Below, in pieces: positions 8,934 to 19,692 of a DNA stretch of 64,000 nt. The stretch's first letter is position 1; the number at the start of each line of letters is the position of its first letter. The notes under the pieces are model-generated. The model saw nothing but the letters and a program-made list of their open reading frames with translations, was not told where the DNA came from and did no database searches. The DNA comes from Planctellipticum variicoloris (lineage in GTDB: Bacteria > Planctomycetota > Planctomycetia > Planctomycetales > Planctomycetaceae), in contig NZ_CP130886.1 in NCBI RefSeq assembly GCF_030622045.1, forward strand, positions 1,563,557 through 1,627,556. The letters are read 5' to 3'. A program made the translations under genes and the position numbers.

Positions 8934-9392
8934 TTACGCTTCTCCACCGAGTCCGGCGCTGACGCGGAACATGTGCCCGTCGGGATGGCGAAGATGAAAT
9001 TCTCGGACGCCCCACGGTTTGTCCGCGGGGGGACAGCTCACGGTCATCCCGTGCTCGACGGCGGTCTGATGCAGGGCGTCGAGATCCGCCGGGGATTCCA
9101 TCCACCAGCTCATCCAGACGCCGTCAGTCATGTCGTCGCCGGGAAAGCGGGGGAGGATCGTTCCCCGCGACCCCTGGCCGCCGTGGCAGAGAAAGATCGT
9201 GGCGTGATATGAGCAGACGCTGCCGAAGCTGGCCGGGCCGTTTTCGTTGGCGGCGAGGGCGTGCGCGCCGCTGCCGATCATGCCTCCCTGATTCCAACTG
9301 AAGCCGCGGTTCCAACCGAGCGTTTCAAACCAAGCGAAGCTGTCGCCAATGCTGGAGACGTTGAGGACCGGAGTCACGCTCTGCACACCCAT
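8934..9392 (-). CDS. VOC (glyoxalase/bleomycin resistance) protein
   Basis: 152-aa single-domain vicinal oxygen chelate protein. It starts VTPVLNVSSIGDSFAWFETLGW, the usual beta-alpha-beta opening, and ends FHLRHPDGHMFRVSAG, where the terminal metal-site Glu is replaced by His-Met in the D-P-D/G-x-x-F motif. Two betaalphabetabetabeta modules are visible. Members dimerise and bind metal; roles range from isomerases to drug binding, so the function is open. It sits between trmB and the methyltransferase on the minus strand. Confidence 0.85.
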   Translation of the reverse strand: MGVQSVTPVLNVSSIGDSFAWFETLGWNRGFSWNQGGMIGSGAHALAANENGPASFGSVCSYHATIFLCHGGQGSRGTILPRFPGDDMTDGVWMSWWMESPADLDALHQTAVEHGMTVSCPPADKPWGVREFHLRHPDGHMFRVSAGLGGEA

Positions 9393-9443
9393 CGGTCGTT
9401 CCTCATTCTGTCGGGGAAAATACCGCGGTGCGCCGGCCGCGAT

Positions 9444-10103
9444 TCAGAGATCCGTCAGCGGCTTCCGCTGCCACAGCCCGCGGTAGATCGTCGCACCGTC
9501 CAGCAGCCGCCGGCGGTGGAAGCTGGTCAGATAGTCCATGTCGTGCTCGGGCTCGTGCCAGTCGGGAGGTTCGAGCGTCACGAACTGGGGATGATGGTTC
9601 ATCAGGCCCGCGATGACGTCAAAGTATTCGCCGACGTCGGTCCAGGAATGGACGAAACCGTCCGGCTTGACGACGACAGACAGCAGGTCGGCGAACTCCT
9701 CATTGAACAGCCGGCGGCGCCGGTGTTTCTTCTTCCACCACGGATCGGGGAAGTAGACGTGGGCCGCATCGACCGAATGGGGCGCAACTCGCATCCGCAA
9801 AAAATCGCGGGCGTCGCCGCCGATGACGCGAGAGTTGGGCAGATCCCGTTTCAGCAGCCGACGCGCCGTCCGGCGGCCTTCGGTGAAATCGACCTCCAGG
9901 CCCAGGTAGTTGGTCTCGGGATGGGCGACGCTGGTGTTGAACAGGAACAATCCCCGCCCGCAGCCGATGTCGAGTTCGACGGGATTGTCGTTGCCGAAGA
10001 ACTTGGCCCAGTTGACGATCTCCGTGACATCGTCAACGGTCCGAAAGAACGGAAAGAGATCGCGGAGTTTGTCAGTCGTCAGTCGTCCGTGGTCCGTGGG
10101 CAT
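9444..10103 (-). CDS. trmB: tRNA (guanine-N7-)-methyltransferase
   Basis: 219-aa TrmB, which makes m7G46 in the variable loop of tRNAs using SAM. SAM motif I is LDIGCGRGLFLF; the family signature VYFPDPWWKKKH is present with the downstream RRRLF. Its length matches the family. The start at ATG 10103 gives a short, poorly conserved N-terminus (MPTDHGRLTTDK), encoded by a CAGTCGT-type repeat, so translation could begin further in. It is between the FabZ-like gene and the VOC gene on the same strand. Confidence 0.93.
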   Translation of the reverse strand: MPTDHGRLTTDKLRDLFPFFRTVDDVTEIVNWAKFFGNDNPVELDIGCGRGLFLFNTSVAHPETNYLGLEVDFTEGRRTARRLLKRDLPNSRVIGGDARDFLRMRVAPHSVDAAHVYFPDPWWKKKHRRRRLFNEEFADLLSVVVKPDGFVHSWTDVGEYFDVIAGLMNHHPQFVTLEPPDWHEPEHDMDYLTSFHRRRLLDGATIYRGLWQRKPLTDL

Positions 10104-10205
10104 GGAAACGTATTCTGAAGCAATTGAGGTGTTGCAGCTACAGGCTGAACGAGGGCGTCGCGGCGATCATCCAGGAGGGCACTTGCCACTGACGACTGAC
10201 CCCCG

Positions 10206-10718
10206 TCAGTCAATCCCCTCTTCGCGGGCGCGTTCCCGGTGGATCGGGACGCCGATCATGCATCCGCTGAAGACCATTTTTTCGCCGACGAAGCCCTGGA
10301 AATTAAACTCGGCCCGGCGTCCGGCGCGGAGACGGGTGAGCTGGGCCATGATCACCAGACGATCCCCCGGAAAGACCGGGTTGCGGAAGCGGACGTCGTC
10401 CATGCCGCCGAAGCCGAGAAAATCGCCTTCGAGCAGGTCGAACTTGCGGGCGTAGAAGCCGGCGAGCTGAGCGGCGCATTCGCAGAGCACGACACCCGGC
10501 ATGAGCGGGAAGTCGGGCATATGGCCGCGAATCCAGAACTCCTTGTCGGTGACGTCTTTATAGCCGACGATGCCGTGGTTTTCGCGATCGACGTAGAGGA
10601 TGGCTGTGAGCTGCTCCATCTCGAACCGCTGAGGATTGACCTTGCGGATCTCCTCGATCGGATAGAGCGGCTTGTCGAAATCGAGCACGTCGAAGCTGTA
10701 AATGGTCTGGGGAGGCAT
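10206..10718 (-). CDS. fabZ: FabZ-like 3-hydroxyacyl-ACP dehydratase
   Basis: 170-aa hot-dog fold protein. HMPDFPLMPGV contains the catalytic His and ECAAQLAG the catalytic Glu of FabZ/FabA dehydratases, which remove water from 3-hydroxyacyl-ACP in fatty acid elongation. It is slightly longer than typical FabZ (about 150 aa), with an N-terminal extension of some 20 residues and a divergent body. A paralogous FabZ-like role rather than the main FabZ is possible. Start ATG 10718 is preceded by GGAA. It is a standalone gene on the minus strand, not in a fab or lpx cluster. Confidence 0.8.
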   Translation of the reverse strand: MPPQTIYSFDVLDFDKPLYPIEEIRKVNPQRFEMEQLTAILYVDRENHGIVGYKDVTDKEFWIRGHMPDFPLMPGVVLCECAAQLAGFYARKFDLLEGDFLGFGGMDDVRFRNPVFPGDRLVIMAQLTRLRAGRRAEFNFQGFVGEKMVFSGCMIGVPIHRERAREEGID

Positions 10719-10911
10719 TTCCGTTCCTCGTAGGTCCGGCCGGGCGGTCGCCAGCCGCGGGCCGTCGGGGCAAACCCCCGAAAAGCTGCAAAGGATTCAG
10801 GCGGCGGCAGTTTAGCTGGATTTACCGCAATCCCGCAACTGCGACCCGGCGGTCGCCGGGAGGCCGTCCGACGGGGAATAGATTCGCCGGGAGTCGTTGC
10901 GAGGGAGGGAG

Positions 10912-12594
10912 TTACGCTCCCTTCAGCTCGGCGGTTTTCTCCTTGAGCGTCGCGACCTGCTTCTCAATCGCTTTGCGGACGCTGTCCAGCTTGTTGAGAA
11001 TCTTCCCGCTGTGGCCTTCAATCGTCTTCGTCCAGCCGATCATTTCGTCGAGAGAATTGATCTGCTTCTCGATATCCAGAATGGCGATTTCCATAGCGAC
11101 CACATCGGCGGTCTGGGCCTCGTTCTGCTTCTGCTGCTGGACAACCAGGGCGCGGGCCAGCGTCAGCCCGGTCCGCAAGTAGAGGTCGCTGGACTCATCG
11201 TCGAGATCCCAGATCACGAAGACATCCATGCCCCGGCGGAAGAGTGGTTCCAGCCCGGCAGGAGCTGTTCGGCGGGAGAATACGAACAGGCCGACCTGCG
11301 CGTCGCGGTTGTCCCGCGCCTTCGCCAACTCCTCGACGGCTTCGGTGAGCTGATAGCCAGCTTTCTCCTTGGCTTCCATGACGATCCGGCCCCCCGGAGC
11401 GACCGTGTCCGGTCCCAGCGTGATCACGGCGTCGCCGACTTTGCAGTTCTTGATCCGCCCGGTCGAACTGCCGGTCGCCTCGGCGAGATCTCCCGTTTTT
11501 TGCGATTCCAGCACCAGGAGCTGGATGACTTCTTCTTCGAATTCCAGCCCGTGGCGGGTGGATTTCCCCGCTTCCTTCTTGCGGACAATCATTTCCTGAA
11601 GGGAGAGTTTGATTTCTTCCTGGAAGACCTGGTTGGTCTTCCGCTGCCCTTCCATCAGGGCCAGCAGTTCCCGTTTGAGGCGGGCGAGCGCAGACGTTTC
11701 CTCGTCGAGCGACAGGTGGCTCTCGATCGTGGCGTTCGTGTTTTCCAGCATCTTCTTCAGACGGGACAGCGCGGAAGTGTCCTGGTCCAGCGAGAATTCA
11801 TTGGTAATCGTCCGCTGAGCCCGCTCGACGTTGGCGACGAGCCGGCTGAGGGCCGAGTTTTCCTCGTCGAGCGAAAACTGCTTGACGACTTCGTCAATTC
11901 GAGTCTGCAGATCCTCGGTCAGGTTTCCCTGGCGTTCGGTCAGTTCGGCGATGAACCGGAAGAGGGCCCCCTCTTTATTGTCGAGCGAAAACTGCTTCAG
12001 CACGTGGTCGCGCTGACTGAGGAGCTGCTCGTCGAGGACGCCGCGCAGTGCGCCGAGCAGCCCCTGGGACTGATCGGGATTGAGCCATTTCAGCAGCTCG
12101 CTGTCGTCACCGAAGTGCCGCGACAGCGTCCGGGACAGCTCCGAGTCGTCCTGCCCCAGTTGCCTGCGCAACACCTGTTCGAGTTCGCCGTCTTTCTTAA
12201 CAAGTCTCTCGACGCGATCCTGAAACCGGCCGCTCTGCGGATCGAAGTAGTCTTTAAGGGTATGCGATACGCGATCGTGGACGACCTTCGTATGGTCTTC
12301 CAGTCGGACCTGCAGCAGACCGAGCAGGCGGTCCCCTTCCCGGCGGACCGTTTCACCGTCGAGTTGGCCGCGGGCCTGTCGCAGAGCCAGGACGCCGATC
12401 CGGAGTGCCTTGAGGGCGAAATCCTCGCGATCTCGACCGGCGGCGAAGGCTTCCAGTTCCGCGACGGTTTCCGGATCGTGAACCGCCAGCTCCAGCCGCA
12501 GCGTCGCGGATCCGTTCGAAGCAGGACGCGGTTCGTCCGGCGGAAGCGTCTGCCGGGCGACGGAATTGGGCGTGGTCGGGATCTGCGGCGACAT
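10912..12594 (-). CDS. SLD-repeat coiled-coil protein with PD-(D/E)XK-like domain
   Basis: 560-aa cytoplasmic protein of no family I can name. Residues 30-100 are helical. From about 117 to 306 there is a degenerate array of the unit (F/L)SLDxxxSALxRL; the clearest copies start at 202, 240, 267 and 294, the last three exactly 27 residues apart. Helices with coiled-coil character link them. From ~345 comes an alpha/beta domain with GLEFEE (349-354), VGDAVI (386-391) and MEAKEK (406-411), which match the spaced E, D and E-x-K of PD-(D/E)XK nucleases. The C-terminal 90 residues are again coiled coil. Nuclease identity is inferred. No helicase, methylase or toxin partner is adjacent, so a defence role is only speculative. 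Confidence 0.75.
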   Translation of the reverse strand: MSPQIPTTPNSVARQTLPPDEPRPASNGSATLRLELAVHDPETVAELEAFAAGRDREDFALKALRIGVLALRQARGQLDGETVRREGDRLLGLLQVRLEDHTKVVHDRVSHTLKDYFDPQSGRFQDRVERLVKKDGELEQVLRRQLGQDDSELSRTLSRHFGDDSELLKWLNPDQSQGLLGALRGVLDEQLLSQRDHVLKQFSLDNKEGALFRFIAELTERQGNLTEDLQTRIDEVVKQFSLDEENSALSRLVANVERAQRTITNEFSLDQDTSALSRLKKMLENTNATIESHLSLDEETSALARLKRELLALMEGQRKTNQVFQEEIKLSLQEMIVRKKEAGKSTRHGLEFEEEVIQLLVLESQKTGDLAEATGSSTGRIKNCKVGDAVITLGPDTVAPGGRIVMEAKEKAGYQLTEAVEELAKARDNRDAQVGLFVFSRRTAPAGLEPLFRRGMDVFVIWDLDDESSDLYLRTGLTLARALVVQQQKQNEAQTADVVAMEIAILDIEKQINSLDEMIGWTKTIEGHSGKILNKLDSVRKAIEKQVATLKEKTAELKGA

Positions 12595-12702
12595 GGGCGG
12601 GGGACCTTGAAATGTGAGTCGCGGTGATCAGAATCCGGGGCTTCGCAACGACGCTCCGGCCCTGGCCGCCCGTTGACCAATGCAGCGAGAGCCGGTCAGT
12701 CG

Positions 12703-13641
12703 CTACTTCGACGTCGGCGCCGGATCGAAGACATCGACCTGATTATGCATCGTATAGAGCCGGAAACCGTCACCGACCGGAATCAGCAGACCGCTGGATC
12801 TGTTCTCGGAGATCGGGCGCAGCGGATTGGCGGCGTATTTTTCCCAGCGGACGAGGTCGTCGGAGCCCGCCAGGCCCGTCGCCCACAGGCTTGGCTGACC
12901 GGGCTGGGGGGGCTTCCTGGCTCCGTGAATCACGGCGTAATACCGGCCCTTGTACTTCAGAACCTGATTCATCGCGATCAGGTCTTGGTCGAATTCGTCC
13001 GGGCCGGGGCTCATGACCGGTTCGTCCTGAAGGTTGGTCCAGACTTTCAGATCTCGCGAGCGGGCCAGCCAGATCCCGGCATCGCGGCGTTCGTAGAACA
13101 GATTCCAGACGCCGTTTTCGTGCCAGACGGTGGGCGTCCCGTAGGGTCCCTCCGGAATGGGGGAGCCGTCCGTAAGGCGAACGTCGAGCGTTCCAGCACG
13201 AGTCCAGTGGACGCCATCGGGAGAGGTCAATCGCTGGGCCTGATCCTGAAAACCCTCAGCGAACATATGGTAGACGCCGTCAACCCGGAGGACGCACATG
13301 TCTTCGACCCAGGCCTCCTGGTAGACGGGAGCGTCTCCCGACCTGGTCCAATGAAGACCGTCGTTCGAAGTCGCGTATCCGAGTGACTTGACTCCTTCGC
13401 GCGTCCCGTCGTAGCCGGTGTACCAGAGCTGCCAGCGGTCGCCGTCGCGGAGGATCCAGCCCCGCTCCCGGATCTTGACATCCCAGTGTCCGGGACCGCT
13501 GGCGGTGAAAATCGGATTCCCGGGTCGCGGCTGCCAGTGAGTCAGCTCCGGCGGAAAATCGCCAGCGGGGGCCGACGCAGTCAGCCCGACAAGCAGGAGG
13601 CCGAAACAAACAAATCCACGGAGCGACATATGTCTAAGCAT
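12703..13641 (-). CDS. Secreted glycosidase-like five-bladed propeller protein
   Basis: 312-aa exported protein. Start ATG 13641 has GGGAG 9 nt upstream; the signal peptide is residues 1-25 (LRGFVCFGLLLVGLTASAPA). The mature region shows repeated W-x-L-W/F-Y-x-G/E and SxDGxHWTR blades, as in GH32/43/68 and GH130-like five-bladed beta-propellers. Candidate acidic residues appear in GGYDG-like YTGYDG, VEDMCVLRVDG, EGPYGTPTVWHENG and FYERRD. The enzyme would act on envelope or external glycans; some members are inactive or use phosphate. It is transcribed away from coaE. Confidence 0.75.
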   Translation of the reverse strand: MLRHMSLRGFVCFGLLLVGLTASAPAGDFPPELTHWQPRPGNPIFTASGPGHWDVKIRERGWILRDGDRWQLWYTGYDGTREGVKSLGYATSNDGLHWTRSGDAPVYQEAWVEDMCVLRVDGVYHMFAEGFQDQAQRLTSPDGVHWTRAGTLDVRLTDGSPIPEGPYGTPTVWHENGVWNLFYERRDAGIWLARSRDLKVWTNLQDEPVMSPGPDEFDQDLIAMNQVLKYKGRYYAVIHGARKPPQPGQPSLWATGLAGSDDLVRWEKYAANPLRPISENRSSGLLIPVGDGFRLYTMHNQVDVFDPAPTSK

Positions 13642-13987
13642 CCTGCAGACTCCCGAGGCGAGTTCCTGATGTTGTCCACTGTGGCGGGGACGTGGCATCG
13701 CGTCAATTGTGAGTGGGGGGGCGAGTGTTGCGAAACCGTCCGACCCTCGCACGCAATTCGCTGAAAAAAGAGACACGTCGGTGTTTGGTGTTGACAATTG
13801 GAGGCGGGACGCAAAACATAGTTCTGCACACCTGATTTCACCCATCCAGAATCCTCCATGCGTCCGGACGCCGGCAACCGACAGCCATGTCGGAAAAAAG
13901 CTCCCTCGGACACCCCTCCCGAATCCTGATTTCCCGCAGACCGTTTTTCTTGCAGCTCGGCAATGCCGTACAGCTTGGTGGTTTCTG
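13642..13987. other. Gene-free region between glycosidase-like gene and coaE
   Basis: 346 bp between divergent genes. TTGACA at 13791-13796 is a consensus -35 hexamer on the plus strand, and CATAGT follows at 13817-13822, but the 20-bp spacing is long. It may drive coaE. The reading frame of coaE stays open back to 13709 without protein-like content. Nothing else was recognised. Confidence 0.4.
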
Positions 13988-14725
13988 GTGAGTGGAGTTC
14001 CGCAATCGTTGGCGATTGTGACTTGTCCGGACGGCGTCGTCATCGGCGTGGTCGGCGGTATCGGCAGCGGGAAGAGCTCGGTGGTGCGATGGGTCGCCCA
14101 GCGGTTCCCTGTGGCGGTGCTCGATGCCGACTCCATCGGGCATGAGGTCTTGTTATCAACGGAAATCAAGCAGCAGTTACGCCAGCGGTTCGGCGAGGAG
14201 ATTTTTGACGTCGAGGGAGAGATTGATCGCAAGACGCTCGCCCGAAAGGTCTTCGGCGATGCTCCCCAGTTCCTGGCCGCCCGCCGACAATTGGAACGAA
14301 TTGTGCACCCGGAAATCCGACGACGGATTCAGACCGGAGTTTATACGACGGAGGGACATCCCGGCAGCGGAGTCGTCCTGCTGGATGCCGCGATCCTGCT
14401 GGAAGCCGGCTGGAGAGATCTGTGTCGCTGGGTGGTATTGATTGACTGTCCCCGAGCGGTCCGGCTGGCCCGAGTGCTGGAGCATCGCGGATGGTCAGAG
14501 GACGAACTGGATCGGCGCGAACGGTGCCAGTGGCCGCTGGCCGAGAAACGCCGGCTGGCTGATGTGATTATCGATAACTCCGGCGAGCTGGCCGTCGCCG
14601 GAGAGCAGCTTGCAGCGGTGGTCCGTCGATGCCTGGCGTTCAAGCCGGGGCGAGGCATCCTGCAAGCGGACGAGACTTTGAGTCTGACGGAGCGGCAACG
14701 CCGGCCGTCGGACACGACGCGATGA
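13988..14725 (+). CDS. coaE: Dephospho-CoA kinase
   Basis: About 245-aa kinase for the last step of coenzyme A synthesis (3'-phosphorylation of dephospho-CoA). The P-loop is GGIGSGKSS, preceded by VVIGVV. DADSIGHEVL carries the conserved D-A-D, and LEAGW is the later LxE-type motif; VVLIDCP and the lid region RxxxR (RRERCQW) follow. The C-terminal ~35 residues extend beyond the usual ~200-aa length and look disordered. Start is uncertain: GTG 13988 or GTG 14018, both weakly supported by ribosome sites. It precedes rho on the same strand. Confidence 0.88.
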   Translation: MSGVPQSLAIVTCPDGVVIGVVGGIGSGKSSVVRWVAQRFPVAVLDADSIGHEVLLSTEIKQQLRQRFGEEIFDVEGEIDRKTLARKVFGDAPQFLAARRQLERIVHPEIRRRIQTGVYTTEGHPGSGVVLLDAAILLEAGWRDLCRWVVLIDCPRAVRLARVLEHRGWSEDELDRRERCQWPLAEKRRLADVIIDNSGELAVAGEQLAAVVRRCLAFKPGRGILQADETLSLTERQRRPSDTTR

Positions 14726-14872
14726 CGAGAATCTGTTACTGTCGGAATCCTGCCTGAAGCTCCATTCCCAATTCTGCTCTGCATGAATCCCGGCGGTTGC
14801 CGTGCCAAGGAACGGTTCCCCACAGCCCCGCCGGTTCAGCATCTCCGCCTGACTCCGAGAGTTTTTCCCATT

Positions 14873-16375
<1,503 letters not shown>

Positions 16376-16428
16376 TACCGACGAAATTCCTGAGTGAAGC
16401 AACGACTGAGCAGTCTTCGGAGCGGACA

Positions 16429-16905
16429 GTGCAGACATTTGAAGGCAACCTGCTGACCGGCGACGACCAGTTCGCCATTGTGGTCTCGCGGTTCAACGAA
16501 CTGGTGACCGAGCGACTGCTCGCCGGGGCGGTCGACACGGCCCGCCGGCACGGCCTGGCGGACGATCGCATCACTGTCGTGCGGGCGCCAGGCTCGTTCG
16601 AGCTGCCGATCGTCGCTCAGCGGCTGGCCCAGTCGGGAAAATTCACGGCGGTGATCTGTCTGGGAGCCGTGATCCAGGGGGAAACGACGCACCACGAGTA
16701 CATCAATCACCAGGTGGCGGCGGGGCTGCAGCAGACCGCACTGGAAACTGGCGTTCCCGTCGCCTTTGGCGTGCTGACCTGCCAGTCGATGGATCAGGCG
16801 CTCGATCGCGCCGGCGGGAAAGCCGGCAATAAAGGCGTCGAAGCGACGCTGGCGGCGATCGAAACCGTCAACGTGCTCCGAGCGCTGGCGGCGGCGGGAA
16901 TCTGA
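16429..16905 (+). CDS. ribH: 6,7-dimethyl-8-ribityllumazine synthase
   Basis: 158-aa lumazine synthase, which condenses the ribityl-aminopyrimidine with 3,4-dihydroxy-2-butanone 4-phosphate in riboflavin synthesis and usually forms 60-mer shells. Motifs are [15 protein letters not shown], and [14 protein letters not shown], whose His is the catalytic one. The start is GTG 16429, with CGGAG 6-7 nt upstream; there is no ATG in frame nearby. Neighbouring nusB downstream is the commonly conserved ribH-nusB pair. No other rib gene is in the window. Confidence 0.95.
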   Translation: MQTFEGNLLTGDDQFAIVVSRFNELVTERLLAGAVDTARRHGLADDRITVVRAPGSFELPIVAQRLAQSGKFTAVICLGAVIQGETTHHEYINHQVAAGLQQTALETGVPVAFGVLTCQSMDQALDRAGGKAGNKGVEATLAAIETVNVLRALAAAGI

Positions 16906-17061
16906 GCCGGATGTCGTACGGCGGGATGTTGCCGCTGCGCCGATCCGCCGATGGAGAATGACGCATCTGTTTCGCAGTCGACTTCGGCGGATCGATGCTA
17001 GAATGTTGTCGTCCGGGAAGGGTGTCCCGGCGTTTGTTCCTTGAGAATGTGTTGCCCTCCT

Positions 17062-17646
17062 ATGTCGTCCCGCCGCCACAAGGCCCGCGAAATCGTTTTG
17101 CAGATGCTCTACCAGAAGGATCTCAATCCCGAGGTCGGCATTGACACCATTCGTCAGATGATCCAGGACGATCTCCGCGACGAGCACCTGAGTCGGTTCG
17201 CCTGGAGCCTCTTTGCGGGGGTTATGGAGTTCCGGCTGGCGCTCGACAAGCGGATCGAAGAGGCGGCCTCCAACTGGTCGCTCAGCCGGATGGCGCCGAC
17301 CGACCGCAACGTGCTCCGACTGGGCGGTTTTGAGCTGCTGCACACCGACACGCCGCCGCGCGTCGTCATCGATGAGGCGCTGGAGCTGGCCAAGAGCTTC
17401 GGCGGGCCGCAGTCGGGAGCGTTCGTCAACGGCATCCTGGATAAGCTGATTCCGTTCTCGAAGCGCGAGAGCCGGACCGCCACCGGCCCGCAGGCCGAAA
17501 CGGCCGCCGATCTGGGACTCGACACCGATCACGGCGACGAGTTGCCGGCCGAGGATCTCGTTAGCGACCTGCCGGACGGTTCGGAAGCGGACGAAATCGA
17601 CGCCGACATCCCCGAGGACGAAGTTCGCAATATCGACGAGGCCTGA
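17062..17646 (+). CDS. nusB: Transcription antitermination factor NusB
   Basis: 194-aa NusB; with NusE (S10) it binds boxA RNA in rRNA antitermination complexes. The all-helical core is residues 1-135: [17 protein letters not shown] at the start and then [17 protein letters not shown] and [14 protein letters not shown]. The last ~60 residues are an added acidic tail rich in D and E. Start ATG 17062 is preferred over TTG 17041. A possible -10 TAGAAT is at 16999-17004. It follows ribH by 156 bp. Confidence 0.93.
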   Translation: MSSRRHKAREIVLQMLYQKDLNPEVGIDTIRQMIQDDLRDEHLSRFAWSLFAGVMEFRLALDKRIEEAASNWSLSRMAPTDRNVLRLGGFELLHTDTPPRVVIDEALELAKSFGGPQSGAFVNGILDKLIPFSKRESRTATGPQAETAADLGLDTDHGDELPAEDLVSDLPDGSEADEIDADIPEDEVRNIDEA

Positions 17647-17824
17647 ACGCTGCGCGGCGTGTGCCCGGAAGTCATTTCCAAACGGCGTCGGGTGGCTGGA
17701 GCTGAACCGAAGGGATGCTCCAGTCACGATACGAGCAGCAAAATTCCGGCGCATCGCGAAGTCGCTCCTGTCCCGGCCACCAGCCTCGCTGATCGCGAGC
17801 GTTGTGCGACATCCGGCGACGTTC

Positions 17825-18949
17825 TCAACGCTCGACGCTCAACGCCTCCCGCAGCTCAGCCAGCGGCAGCTTGAACGTCTCGGCCACAGCCCGATTCGTC
17901 ACCCGTCCCCCGTGCATATTGACGGCATGGGCGAAGCCGGGATCGGCGGCGCAGACCGCCGCAAGCCCCTGGCCGGCCAGTCGCAGCGCGTAAGGGAGCG
18001 TGACGTTGCACAAGGCGTACGTGCTCGTTCGGCCGACGGCGCCCGGCATATTCGTCACGCAGTAGTGCACGATGCCGTCGATCACATACGTCGGAGACGA
18101 GTGAGTCGTCGGCCGGGTCGTTTCGATGCAGCCTCCCTGGTCGACGGCGACGTCGATGATCACCGCACCGGGTTTCATCAGCTTCAAGTCTTCGCGCGAC
18201 ACGAGACGCGGCGCTCGCGCACCTTCGACCAGCACGGCGCCGATCACTAGATCCGCCAGTCGGAGCTGCTCACGGATATTGTGCCGGTCGCTGAAAATCG
18301 TATTCACGTTCGGCGGCATGATGTCTTCGAGGTAACGCAGCCGGTCGACGTTGACGTCGAGAATGACGACGTCTGCCTGGAATCCGGCGGCGATCCGGGC
18401 CGCATTCTTCCCCACGACGCCGCCGCCGAGGATGGTGATATGCGCCGGCGCCACCCCCGGAACCCCGGCCAGCAGAATCCCCCGGCCGAGCTGCGGCCGT
18501 TCGAGATACTTCGCCCCCTCCTGAATGCTCATTCGCCCGGCAATTTCGCTCATCGGCGTCAGGCACGGCAGGTCGCCCTTGGCGCCCCGCAGCGTCTCGT
18601 ACGCCACGGCGGAGATCCCCGTCGCCAGGACATTGCGGGTCAGTTCCTCGCTGGCGGCGAAGTGGAAATAGGTAAAGACGATCTGGCCGGATCGCATCAG
18701 CAGCCACTCGGCCTGCTGGGGTTCTTTGACCTTGATCACCAGGTCCGCCGCCGACCAGATTTCTTCCGCCGCCGGAACGATCGTGGCCCCGGCTTCCGCG
18801 TAGGCGTCGTCCGGCAGCCCGCTTCCCAGGCCCGCGCCCGCTTCAACCAGCACCGTGTGACCGGCCCGCGTCAGTTCCTCAGCGCCGATCGGCAGCAGGG
18901 CGACGCGGTATTCGTCGGGCTTGATCTCTTTCGGAACGCCGATGCGCAT
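17825..18949 (-). CDS. ald: Alanine dehydrogenase
   Basis: 374-aa NAD-dependent alanine dehydrogenase, converting L-alanine to pyruvate and ammonia. N-terminal [18 protein letters not shown], the substrate-binding [14 protein letters not shown] with the catalytic His, and the Rossmann motif [15 protein letters not shown] are present. Length fits the family (about 370). Start ATG 18949 has GGAGGAG upstream. It is monocistronic, convergent with nusB. Enzymes of this family are related to the N-terminal part of PntA transhydrogenase, but the compact length and [17 protein letters not shown] segment favour Ald. Confidence 0.94.
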   Translation of the reverse strand: MRIGVPKEIKPDEYRVALLPIGAEELTRAGHTVLVEAGAGLGSGLPDDAYAEAGATIVPAAEEIWSAADLVIKVKEPQQAEWLLMRSGQIVFTYFHFAASEELTRNVLATGISAVAYETLRGAKGDLPCLTPMSEIAGRMSIQEGAKYLERPQLGRGILLAGVPGVAPAHITILGGGVVGKNAARIAAGFQADVVILDVNVDRLRYLEDIMPPNVNTIFSDRHNIREQLRLADLVIGAVLVEGARAPRLVSREDLKLMKPGAVIIDVAVDQGGCIETTRPTTHSSPTYVIDGIVHYCVTNMPGAVGRTSTYALCNVTLPYALRLAGQGLAAVCAADPGFAHAVNMHGGRVTNRAVAETFKLPLAELREALSVER

Positions 18950-19063
18950 GGGGGCTCCTCCGTGATGTCACCGGCCGACTGGCCGAGTCCAGGTTCGCTC
19001 TCCTTGAACATAGCCGAGCCACTGCGGGTTCGCCAGAGAGGACAAGACCTCCCGAATCCGTCA

Positions 19064-19552
19064 TCAATAGCGCACCGACGACCGCGGACGAAAGTTTCCG
19101 AGTCGCCGCAGTTCGCCGCCATCCAGCCAGATCCAGCCGCACTCGATGCAGGTATCGATGACGGCGTTTCCACCGCCGCCGTACGGATGCGTTTCCATCG
19201 GACGATCGCAGCCGGGACATTGACACGTGCGATGCAATTCCGAGGGATCAAGTGGCGCTGGAGGTTCGGCTGGATCGTTCGACTTCTGACGCAATTGCTG
19301 CAGAACCGGAAAGAAATCCTCCTGCGCAATGAGCAATCCGGAGCAGAGACCGCAGAGTTCGATCGGGACGCTTCCCACCGAACCGCCCCGCAGCCCCTCG
19401 CGACAACGGGGGCAGGTCCATTCCCCTGGCTCAGAGGAAACGTCGATCAGATCGAACTCGGCCGTCGGAGCCGACGTGCGACAATGCGCACAGAAATAGC
19501 CCGACCGTTCGGCCGACCATTCCAGCGGAGCACCGCAATTGGAGCAGTTCAT
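19064..19552 (-). CDS. Zinc-ribbon (zf-TFIIB-like) protein
   Basis: 162-aa protein with three Cys-pair groups: CSNCGAPL...CAHC at the start, CPRCREG...CGLC in the middle, and CPGCDRP...CIECGWIWLDGGEL at the end. The last block matches the zf-TFIIB family pattern (C-x-x-C-x-x-x-W-x-D-x-GEL). It likely binds two or three zinc ions; its molecular role is unknown. Start ATG 19552. It diverges from nadC, 140 bp apart. Confidence 0.8.
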   Translation of the reverse strand: MNCSNCGAPLEWSAERSGYFCAHCRTSAPTAEFDLIDVSSEPGEWTCPRCREGLRGGSVGSVPIELCGLCSGLLIAQEDFFPVLQQLRQKSNDPAEPPAPLDPSELHRTCQCPGCDRPMETHPYGGGGNAVIDTCIECGWIWLDGGELRRLGNFRPRSSVRY

Positions 19553-19692
19553 TAAGGTTTTCCCGGACTACGCAAGTCCGCGATCGCGGGCTCAGACCGC
19601 GACGTCAGACTTTTCCAAGGATAGAATAGGTCGGAAATCCGCCTCAGGACGGTGTTTTTTTTGCGGGCAACTGCCGGGAGACTGACGACGTG

